IMG/VR virus record: IMGVR_UViG_3300049489_000838
Location: 1 to 29,755 of that record
Source of the DNA: a virus
DNA length: 29,755 bases
Reading direction: 5' to 3' (one strand)
Positions 1 to 5,529 of the stretch are shown here, one piece after another. The position numbers and the translations under genes are program-made. Position 1 is the stretch's first letter. Each line of letters starts with the position of its first letter. The notes beneath the pieces were generated by a model. The model ran no database searches, was not told where the DNA came from, and saw only the letters and a list, made by a program, of their open reading frames with translations.

Positions 1-6
1 CAAACT

Positions 7-98
7 GATAACAAAAATGTTATCGATAACAAAATTTTGTTATCTAAACGTGAAAACCATGTACAGACTACGTTTGAGGATCTTAGGGTTTTGTTATC
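7..98. repeat. Iteron-like tandem palindromes GATAACAAAA
   Basis: Seen directly: an 18-bp inverted repeat at 7-24 (GATAACA, four A, TGTTATC) abuts a perfect 20-bp palindrome at 25-44 (GATAACAAAATTTTGTTATC), and a further half site TTTTGTTATC lies at 89-98. The decamer therefore occurs several times in both orientations within 92 bases, ahead of the small gene at 207. Tandem palindromes of this kind are typical of repressor operators or replication iterons; which one applies here is inference. A truncated copy of the dispersed CCCCGGAGTCA element follows at 111-120. Confidence 0.6.
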
Positions 99-128
99 TG
101 GGGATTAGCTCCCGGAGTCAGAAAAGTT

Positions 129-197
129 CTACTAAGACTAAACCGTTTAGTGTAGAAATGATGATAAAAATGGTGATATGATGTTCTAAACATCACC
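129..197 (+). other. AT-rich leader with two weak hairpins
   Basis: Two small inverted repeats lie before the gene at 207: ACTAAA/TTTAGT (137-142 and 146-151, flanked by CTAC and GTAG) and GATGTT/AACATC (180-185 and 189-194), the latter overlapping an alternative GGTGAT/ATCACC pairing (172-177 and 192-197). No U-run follows either, so these are not convincing terminators; they could be leader structure of the small gene. Confidence 0.25.
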
Positions 198-206
198 TCT
201 ATCACT

Positions 207-377
207 ATGGAATTAACACCGGAAGAAGAAATTTATAGTCTTAAAGCCGAAAACGCACGATTGAGACGCGACATTGAAAAACTTCGAATAAAATTAGGAA
301 AACCTATAATTATTGATGGATCAGACATGGGTATTCTCAATCGTGCCAGATTAGATGCTTACGGAATTGATTACTAA
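207..377 (+). CDS. Small coiled-coil-like protein, 56 aa, unknown function
   Basis: An ATG-initiated reading frame of 56 residues ends 15 bases before tmk. The product begins MELTPEEEIY and has a charged helical N-terminal half (residues 5-35, rich in Glu, Lys, Arg and Leu with heptad-like spacing) followed by a short hydrophobic stretch GKPIIIDG and a tail ending in GIDY. No conserved domain is recognised. Support for it being real is its position, its clean start after a leader, and tight spacing to tmk with which it would be co-transcribed. It could be a small DNA-associated or regulatory phage protein, but nothing in the sequence proves that. Confidence 0.5.
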   Translation: MELTPEEEIYSLKAENARLRRDIEKLRIKLGKPIIIDGSDMGILNRARLDAYGIDY

Positions 378-392
378 CAGAGGATCTTATAT

Positions 393-1001
393 ATGCCATT
401 GATTGTGTTTGAGGGTTTAGACGGGTGCGGCAAGACTACCCAATTGAATTTTACCTATGATTGGTTGGTTTCTCAGGGTATCGAGGTTGTGGCTACGAGG
501 CAGCCGGGAAGCGCGTTAGATAGTTGCCAGGCGATCGCCAAGCTTCTCAAATCCCCCGGAGTCAGCATCGGAGATTTAGCTGAAACTCTTCTATTTAGTG
601 CAGATAGATGTGAACATATAGATAAAATCATAGTTCCCGCGCTTAAAGACGGAAAAGTAGTTTTATGCGATCGCTGGACTTATAGTACGATCGCATATCA
701 GCATTATGGTAGGGGAATTGACTTAGGTCTTATCGAAAATCTTAACAATCTTGCCAATGGCACTGTAAAGCCAGATTTAACGCTTTATTTTGATGTGAGT
801 GTAGAAACATCTTTTAAGAGGGTAGGACGCGCTAGAGACAGAATTGAGAGCGAATCACGTGATTTTTACTTTAGAGTCTTACAGGGTTATGAAAAAATCA
901 TCTCTCATCACTCTATAGATGTTATCAATGGGGAAGATTATCCATTGGAAGTTTTCTGGCAAGTTAAAAATGAGATAAAAAATCTTCGTTTTGTTTATTG
1001 A
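393..1001 (+). CDS. tmk: Thymidylate kinase
   Basis: Phosphorylates dTMP to dTDP with ATP in the cytoplasm, the step after thymidylate synthase. The 202-aa length is normal for the family. Visible motifs: P-loop FEGLDGCGKTTQ (residues 6-17), the thymidine-binding strand TRQPGS (35-40), LLFSADR (66-72), the DRW motif (93-95) followed by YSTIAYQ, and an arginine-rich LID-like segment RVGRARDRIE. One oddity is Gln where most family members have Glu in TREPG. A Shine-Dalgarno AGAGGA lies about 9 bases before the ATG. Together with the intein-containing dCTP deaminase (5516-7702) and ThyX (10623-11384) it forms a dTTP supply set. A dispersed-repeat copy at 552-564 is translated as SPGVS. Confidence 0.95.
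   Translation: MPLIVFEGLDGCGKTTQLNFTYDWLVSQGIEVVATRQPGSALDSCQAIAKLLKSPGVSIGDLAETLLFSADRCEHIDKIIVPALKDGKVVLCDRWTYSTIAYQHYGRGIDLGLIENLNNLANGTVKPDLTLYFDVSVETSFKRVGRARDRIESESRDFYFRVLQGYEKIISHHSIDVINGEDYPLEVFWQVKNEIKNLRFVY
531..538. repeat. HIP1 octamer GCGATCGC, first of 11 copies
   Basis: Exact copies at 531, 667, 2871, 4832, 10109, 10768, 12379, 13768, 14590, 22043 and 27267. HIP1 is a highly over-represented cyanobacterial sequence; in an AT-rich 29.8 kb stretch about 0.1 would be expected by chance (rough estimate at 36 % GC). It supports a cyanobacterial host or residence in one. Confidence 0.9.
552..564. repeat. Dispersed 13-bp element TCCCCCGGAGTCA, single copies
   Basis: First full single copy. 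Others outside the paired hairpins: 111-120 (short), 1974-1984 (variant), 2049-2059, 9560-9569 (short), 12134-12144, 12486-12498, 12675-12685, 14382-14392, 14811-14819 (short), 15988-15998 and 16008-16018 (inverted pair), 17451-17460, 19895-19905, 20380-20391 (variant), 20522-20534, 20870-20880, 20920-20931, 27544-27556, 27696-27707, 27844-27853 (degenerate), 28486-28495. Most are inside genes, in either orientation and in several reading frames (translated SPGVS, PPES, PRSQ, DSG, TPG), so selection is on DNA or RNA rather than on one peptide. Confidence 0.85.
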
Positions 1002-1026
1002 CTACCATCAAATGTTACTGTATAAT
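998..1026 (+). promoter_or_regulatory. Sigma70-type promoter TTGACT-N17-TATAAT
   Basis: A near-consensus -35 (TTGACT, 998-1003) and a consensus -10 (TATAAT, 1021-1026) are separated by exactly 17 bases. The -35 overlaps the tmk stop codon. Transcription should begin near 1033, about 20 bases before the gene at 1054, and would drive the unit that ends at the terminator at 2987-3035. This is one of the two best promoters by consensus in the window. Confidence 0.75.
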
Positions 1027-1053
1027 GTTAACAAATGAACAAAAGTAACTAAC

Positions 1054-1416
1054 ATGAAACTCGTAAACGCATTAGGATCACTTGCTGTTATTTCTGGCAT
1101 AGTTGCAGAATCACAAGTAATAGCACAACAACGTAACACTTATGTGCCTATTTCCGGTGTCACCACGGAAAATTCTAAATTATTTGTTATGGCTAATAGC
1201 ACGCGTACAGTAAGATCGGGAATTGTAGATTTTACTTATATGGTGCGTGATAGTCAAAATAACATCGCTATTAATGATGGTTTGGTTATATGTTCTAATC
1301 GCACCGGGTGGTTAGTTTATGTGGACGGAAATCCATTTAACTATAAATGGGTTTCTACTATATCACAAGCTGGTGAAAATATGATTAATTATGTATGTAA
1401 TAAAGCGGGACGATGA
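1054..1416 (+). CDS. Secreted protein of unknown function, 120 aa
   Basis: The N-terminus has a signal-peptide shape: MK, a hydrophobic core (residues 4-17, LVNALGSLAVISGI), and a likely cleavage site after Val-Ile-Ala (22-24) before QQR. The mature part is about 96 residues, polar and beta-rich in appearance, with only two cysteines (in LVICSNRTG and NYVCNKAG), which could form a disulfide outside the cytoplasm. No known domain is recognised. It is the first gene of a promoter-led unit and its stop overlaps the start of the HNH gene (ATGA), so they are co-translated. An envelope-modifying or host-surface role is conceivable but unsupported. Confidence 0.7.
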   Translation: MKLVNALGSLAVISGIVAESQVIAQQRNTYVPISGVTTENSKLFVMANSTRTVRSGIVDFTYMVRDSQNNIAINDGLVICSNRTGWLVYVDGNPFNYKWVSTISQAGENMINYVCNKAGR

Positions 1417-1799
1417 AAGATTACCAACAACGTTATGGTGATCCTGAACTGTATGTTTTACATTGTTCTAAAGCTCATCATAGCACAGGACAAAGATGTG
1501 TGCTGTGTACAAAAAAATCAGAAGAAATACATCACGCCTATTACATTAGAAACAATAAAGATGTAGTGGGCTTAAATACTTTTCCTGTTTGTAAAAAATG
1601 CCATAACGATGTTTGCCACGGGTCTAATGTTTGGGTAAGACACAATGATCATATGAAATCTAAAAATACAGACCAGTTCATTTTTCATTTAAAAACACGC
1701 TATTTATTTGTCAGTCAAATTTTCAATGAACCCAACGGAGTTTTAAGTTATGGAAGAAAATCAAGAAGTAGAATATATAAAAAGAAAAGAAAAAAATAG
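1413..1799 (+). CDS. HNH-type zinc-binding endonuclease-like protein, 128 aa
   Basis: The pattern is Cys-Val-Leu-Cys (29-32), Glu-Ile-His-His (38-41), then Pro-Val-Cys-Lys-Lys-Cys-His (58-64), which fits a small HNH (beta-beta-alpha metal) nuclease stabilised by two CxxC pairs binding zinc. The C-terminus is strongly basic (KSRSRIYKKKRKK). The gene overlaps its upstream neighbour by 4 bases and the cytosine methyltransferase downstream by 50 bases, indicating one transcript with translational coupling. Function could be a homing or packaging HNH nuclease, or the nuclease of a restriction-modification pair with the methyltransferase; the sequence alone does not decide. Two histidines and both zinc pairs are present, so it appears intact. 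Confidence 0.65.
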   Translation: MKDYQQRYGDPELYVLHCSKAHHSTGQRCVLCTKKSEEIHHAYYIRNNKDVVGLNTFPVCKKCHNDVCHGSNVWVRHNDHMKSKNTDQFIFHLKTRYLFVSQIFNEPNGVLSYGRKSRSRIYKKKRKK

Positions 1800-2763
1800 G
1801 GGTACAGCTATTTCACTTTTTACCGGGGTTGGTGGTTTTGATTTTGGTGTTCATAGATATTTTAATGTTGTTGCCGCTTGTGAGATCGATCCTAAAATCA
1901 GTAAAACATATTCTCAGAATTTCTCCGGTGTTCCGGTTTTTGGTGACATTCGTTATTTAACTGGGGGTCATTTCCCCGGAGTCGCTAAAGGCATTGATTT
2001 AGTTTTTGGTGGATCACCTTGTCAAGGTTTTAGCCGAGCTGGTCATCGTGACTCCGGGGATAAAAGAAATTTATTAATTTTTGATTATCAAAGAATAGTT
2101 TTAGATATCAGACCAAAATATTTTATTTTTGAAAATGTTTCGGAGTTATTTAACGGTCGCAACAAAGTAATTTTAGAGCAATTTTTGAACGGTTTCACCG
2201 ACAATGGATATTCCATAGTTACTCCCATCAAAGTGTTAGATTGTAGTGATTATGGTGTGCCTCAAACAAGAAAAAGAGTTTTTATTTTAGGGTATCGAGA
2301 TGATCAGCTATCGCCGGAATATCCTCCTGTGTTATTGGATAAAAAGGTCGTTTTATCCGATGTTTTAGAATATTTACCTAATGCTAGTGATTATCCTGTT
2401 TTATATAATCGTGATTGGGAAAATGTTATTGAATATGGAATAATCACAGCATCAAAACTTACCCGTCATGATGTCGCCACTTTGAATTTGTTTAAAAGTT
2501 ATCCTCAAGGTCATAGGGAAACTTCGGGGAGACGTATAAAACCTTTTTGGGATAAACCTTGCCCCACTATCATCACAAAACAAAGAATTATTCATCCTCT
2601 CTATAATCGTTATCTCACTGTAAGAGAATGTTCAAGAATACAGACTTTTCCCGACTGGTATATATTCAGTCCTGACATTCAACAAGGGCAAAAAGAAGTA
2701 GGTAATAGTGTACCCCCATCGATGGCACAGTATTTAGCTAAATGTATATATGATGTGTTATGA
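1750..2763 (+). CDS. DNA (cytosine-5-)-methyltransferase
   Basis: Transfers a methyl group from S-adenosylmethionine to C5 of cytosine in duplex DNA. The family motifs are present in order: motif I FTGVGGFDFG (SAM binding), motif IV GGSPCQGFSRAG with catalytic Cys in PCQ, motif VI FENV, motif VIII QTRKRVF, and motif X EVGNSVPPSMAQYLA. The length of 337 aa is normal for a monospecific enzyme. The variable target-recognition segment lies between VIII and the C-terminal part, so specificity cannot be read from the sequence. The chosen ATG follows a CGGAG about 11 bases upstream, inside the preceding HNH gene. A phage methyltransferase usually protects DNA from host restriction or guards against a cognate nuclease. 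Two dispersed-repeat copies lie inside it (1974-1984 and 2049-2059). Confidence 0.95.
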   Translation: MEENQEVEYIKRKEKNRGTAISLFTGVGGFDFGVHRYFNVVAACEIDPKISKTYSQNFSGVPVFGDIRYLTGGHFPGVAKGIDLVFGGSPCQGFSRAGHRDSGDKRNLLIFDYQRIVLDIRPKYFIFENVSELFNGRNKVILEQFLNGFTDNGYSIVTPIKVLDCSDYGVPQTRKRVFILGYRDDQLSPEYPPVLLDKKVVLSDVLEYLPNASDYPVLYNRDWENVIEYGIITASKLTRHDVATLNLFKSYPQGHRETSGRRIKPFWDKPCPTIITKQRIIHPLYNRYLTVRECSRIQTFPDWYIFSPDIQQGQKEVGNSVPPSMAQYLAKCIYDVL

Positions 2764-2786
2764 TGTAAATTTATTTGTGGTGAAAT

Positions 2787-2984
2787 ATGAGTATTCAAGA
2801 ATGGTTCAAGGATAAAGTTTTAGTTAATTGGAAAACGACTTTAGTTGGTTTGATTGGTGCGGCTTCTGTGGCGATCGCTTCTAATCCTTCTCATTTTCCC
2901 CCGTCTTTTGTCGCAGTTGCTCAAGTCTTAGGGACAACTTCTGTTTTAGGTTTAGGTACTGTTGGTAATGATCGTTTGAAATAA
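2787..2984 (+). CDS. Small membrane protein, possible holin-like
   Basis: A 65-aa protein: a charged N-terminus (MSIQEWFKDK), a hydrophobic segment at residues 18-32 (TLVGLIGAASVAIAS), a proline-containing turn, then a second moderately hydrophobic segment at 41-60 and a basic end NDRLK. Size and two possible membrane segments fit small phage holin-like proteins, but no lysis gene is adjacent in this window. It closes the unit starting at 1054, immediately before a strong terminator. Confidence 0.6.
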   Translation: MSIQEWFKDKVLVNWKTTLVGLIGAASVAIASNPSHFPPSFVAVAQVLGTTSVLGLGTVGNDRLK

Positions 2985-2986
2985 AA

Positions 2987-3035
2987 AATCCCCCGGAGTC
3001 ATGCAAAAATTATTCTTGCATGACTCCGGGGGATT
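2987..3035. terminator. Bidirectional terminator from inverted dispersed repeat
   Basis: A perfect 20-bp inverted repeat (2987-3006 with 3016-3035, 9-base loop) built from the CCCCCGGAGTCA element. On the minus strand it is followed by six T (complement of 2982-2987 region), giving a textbook terminator for the tail-fibre unit. On the plus strand the downstream T content is weaker, but the stem alone should stop or slow transcription from the unit ending at 2984. Confidence 0.85.
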
Positions 3036-3046
3036 GATATATTTTA

Positions 3047-3301
3047 TCAAGCGTATACTCCTTCCTGTACTACACCATTGATAATTTTAAAACCGTCATT
3101 TGTAAAGTCATCATTAAGTAATAAATGATCGATGTGATCTGGTTTAAATTCAGGTGGCATTATAGTAAATTCGTATGTCACAGGGTTTTCGAAAATGAAA
3201 TACACACACTTGTGTAACATAACATAACCTTCTCTTACAACTTCTACGTTATTTTCATTAAGCGCAATTACATCTTGGCGATGATAATATTGTTTAGTCA
3301 T
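3047..3301 (-). CDS. Small protein of unknown function downstream of tail fibre, 84 aa
   Basis: An 84-residue acidic protein with no recognised domain and no membrane segment, starting MTKQYYHRQD and ending VVQEGVYA. It lies 5 bases downstream of the tail-fibre stop on the same strand and just before the terminator, so it is co-transcribed with the fibre. In many phages the gene directly after the fibre encodes a fibre assembly chaperone or host-range accessory; that reading rests on position only. Confidence 0.6.
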   Translation of the reverse strand: MTKQYYHRQDVIALNENNVEVVREGYVMLHKCVYFIFENPVTYEFTIMPPEFKPDHIDHLLLNDDFTNDGFKIINGVVQEGVYA

Positions 3302-3306
3302 AAATT

Positions 3307-5196
3307 TTAAGCTACCTTATAATATAAAACAGGGCAAATAAGAGTTGATTGTGAGTTAGGCGCAGGGGCTGTTACGGGTAATGGGCCTGTTGGAAGAGCA
3401 TTCGTTTTGTATGATATTATATTACTTGATGTTTCTACATCACTACCTATATTATAAAACATGATTAATGATCCTGAACATGATCTAATTCCCACATTTG
3501 CTATATCAGATTGTACTACACCCCAATAGTAGTTTTTTTGTAAAAATACCGGAACTGATAATATCAACTTTTTAAAACCTGTAGTACCACTATCTATTTC
3601 ACCAAAATCCACATAAAGATTTGTAGGTAAGCCATTGCTATCGTTATATAAACCGCATCTTAGTTTACTTCCAGTTCCTAATGTTGTCACATCAAACGCT
3701 ATGGTAGTTATTGTAATATCTTCACGTATTTTTACTGGAAAATATACATATTCGGCAGTCGTGGTATTTGCAGAACCAGTTCCGTGTGCTTCCCATGATG
3801 GATACCATCTATTACTTCTATAACTGCTATATTTTTTAGCTTCTTCATTACCACCGTTTCCTGTTTCATCGGTGGCTGGTGCGTAAACAGTACCGTTGAA
3901 TTTTAATACTTGACCGTTAGTAGGTGATGTTGTACTTACTTCTATACCTTGTATTTGGTTAGCATTCCACTGTGCTGTTGTGTTTCCTACTTGTGCAGCA
4001 GTGGTGTTATGAGGATTAGAAGTATTTCCTGTGTGATTTGTCAAGTCTACGATCGCAGGTACACTTAACGCTGTTCTAGCTGTGGAAGCGGTTGTAGATC
4101 CGGTTCCACCTTTAGCAATGGGAACAGTGTTAATAGTCGGGTTGGGATATGTCCCACCCAAGTCGCCCCCTGCCGCACCCGATGGGGTTCTAGAATCGGA
4201 AAGTCTGCTATCAGTTGTCCCTACACCACCCAAAGTTGTTAAAGCTGCTGATGAGGTTGTTGAACCTGTTCCGCCTTTGTTAACTGGTAGAATACCACCA
4301 ATTGATCCTAAAGTTAGATTGGATTCATTTACATCTATGTCAATTTCATTATTAGTATTGTCAAGTGATATACCTATTTTATTCGAGGCGGCATTAATAT
4401 TTCTAAATTCTAGATTGACACCTGTTTTTTGTTTAAAAACTCCTGTTCCACCTACACCAACATTAGACGCTGTGTTTGTTTCTCCGCCACCACCTTCCGT
4501 TCCAGTGTCATCTGAAGCTGGTGCATAAACTGTGCCGTTGTATTTTAAAATTTGACCTGTTGTGGGTAAAGTTGTGCTAACTGCGATTCCTTGTATTTGG
4601 TTAGCGTTCCATTGCGCTGTGGTGTTACCCACTTGTACAGCAGTGGTGTTATGAGGATTAGAAGTATTTCCTGTGTGATTAGTAAGTGAAGTTAAATCAG
4701 CTTTAAACGATAGAGAAGCCGATACTTCTGATGCTAAAGGTACAATAGGATCACTTATCGTGGATGTGGTTTTTACTTTACCTGAGGTTGTAGATGATGC
4801 TATAGGTGTTCCACCTGATACTTCTATGTTTGCGATCGCATCATCTATATAATTTTGTAGAAATTGTAGAACGTTATTATATTCAGGATCATTTACCATT
4901 ATTTCAGATTCTCTTAAAACATTTAAATTTATATCATTTGTGCCTTCAGGCACAACAAAAGTTATTTTCTTGTTATCTGGTAATCTTAAAATATAATAAC
5001 CAGGATTCACACCAGTGTTGGGTGTCACTGGTATTGTTATTGACCCATTTTCACCAGTTCTATATAATTTTATCCATCCTGGATAATGGTTATTATTAGT
5101 ATCAAAAGTTCCATTAACCAGCGATATATATAGTGTAGTACCTACCCATGGTGTCCCATCACTATGTAAAATAGTTCCTACGATATTTCTTGTCAT
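3307..5196 (-). CDS. Tail fibre / receptor-binding protein
   Basis: About 629 aa when started at the ATG at 5196; a TTG 15 bases further out (5211) is an alternative. The N-terminal part (TRNIVGTILHSDGTPWVGT) is a compact domain that could attach to the baseplate. The middle has motifs common in phage fibres: KGGTGST twice, GGDLGGTYPNPTIN, and two copies of an NHTGNTSNPHNTT...WNANQIQGI module. The last 170 residues, beginning near KYSSYRSNRWYPSW, differ in character and are probably the receptor-binding head. The gene runs opposite to all other structural genes and is far from the baseplate cluster, together with the small gene after it. It is expressed from the divergent region at 5197-5250. 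Confidence 0.85.
   Translation of the reverse strand: MTRNIVGTILHSDGTPWVGTTLYISLVNGTFDTNNNHYPGWIKLYRTGENGSITIPVTPNTGVNPGYYILRLPDNKKITFVVPEGTNDINLNVLRESEIMVNDPEYNNVLQFLQNYIDDAIANIEVSGGTPIASSTTSGKVKTTSTISDPIVPLASEVSASLSFKADLTSLTNHTGNTSNPHNTTAVQVGNTTAQWNANQIQGIAVSTTLPTTGQILKYNGTVYAPASDDTGTEGGGGETNTASNVGVGGTGVFKQKTGVNLEFRNINAASNKIGISLDNTNNEIDIDVNESNLTLGSIGGILPVNKGGTGSTTSSAALTTLGGVGTTDSRLSDSRTPSGAAGGDLGGTYPNPTINTVPIAKGGTGSTTASTARTALSVPAIVDLTNHTGNTSNPHNTTAAQVGNTTAQWNANQIQGIEVSTTSPTNGQVLKFNGTVYAPATDETGNGGNEEAKKYSSYRSNRWYPSWEAHGTGSANTTTAEYVYFPVKIREDITITTIAFDVTTLGTGSKLRCGLYNDSNGLPTNLYVDFGEIDSGTTGFKKLILSVPVFLQKNYYWGVVQSDIANVGIRSCSGSLIMFYNIGSDVETSSNIISYKTNALPTGPLPVTAPAPNSQSTLICPVLYYKVA
3870..4680. repeat. 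In-frame direct repeat inside tail-fibre gene
   Basis: Two copies of a roughly 170-bp segment (about 3870-4038 and 4512-4680) are offset by 642 bases, a multiple of three. Their ends share an identical 43-bp stretch (3996-4038 and 4638-4680), while the rest has diverged. The duplication encodes the repeated NHTGNTSNPHNTT and NANQIQGI modules. Recombination between copies would delete 214 residues in frame. Confidence 0.85.
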
Positions 5197-5215
5197 TTTA
5201 TATAATATCAAATAC

Positions 5216-5235
5216 TATGATACAATGATATCATA
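5216..5235. promoter_or_regulatory. Inverted repeat between divergent genes, possible operator
   Basis: TATGATA and TATCATA arms of 7 bases flank a 6-base spacer in the short region between the minus-strand tail fibre and the plus-strand gene at 5251. Its location between divergent starts suits an operator or shared promoter control. No clear consensus -35/-10 pair can be fixed for either direction. Confidence 0.4.
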
Positions 5236-5250
5236 TTACACTCATCTATT

Positions 5251-5529
5251 ATGGAAATAGATACAGGACAGTTTCATAATAGTGTTACTTCCAAGCTGGA
5301 TGAATTAGAAGACAGAATAATTCAATTGGAAAGACCTAAGTATAACCCAAACACATTAATAGCGTTATTAGGTATAGTTATAACCGTAATAGGTGGTATA
5401 TTTACTAACATATACATTACTGTATCTAAGATTGATACTCTAGGATTAAGATATGAAAACTTGAACAATCAAGTAGCAGAACTTAAACTGGATATCAAAG
5501 AGGTAAAAAAACAAAATGATAAAGAATGA
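5251..5529 (+). CDS. Single-pass membrane protein with coiled coils, 92 aa
   Basis: The protein has an amphipathic helical N-terminus (residues 8-28, heptad-like), one strong membrane segment (35-57, TLIALLGIVITVIGGIFTNIYIT), and a C-terminal coiled coil (64-90, NLNNQVAELKLDIKEVKKQ). This architecture occurs in phage holin-associated or spanin-like proteins and in small structural accessories, so a lysis role is possible but not shown. It overlaps the start of the dCTP deaminase gene by 14 bases, so the two are translationally coupled. Confidence 0.65.
   Translation: MEIDTGQFHNSVTSKLDELEDRIIQLERPKYNPNTLIALLGIVITVIGGIFTNIYITVSKIDTLGLRYENLNNQVAELKLDIKEVKKQNDKE

Noticed and set aside
4082-4528. 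Plus-strand reading frame within the tail-fibre gene
   Set aside because: It is Pro/Val-rich low-complexity antisense of the Gly/Thr-rich fibre sequence and has no start signal.
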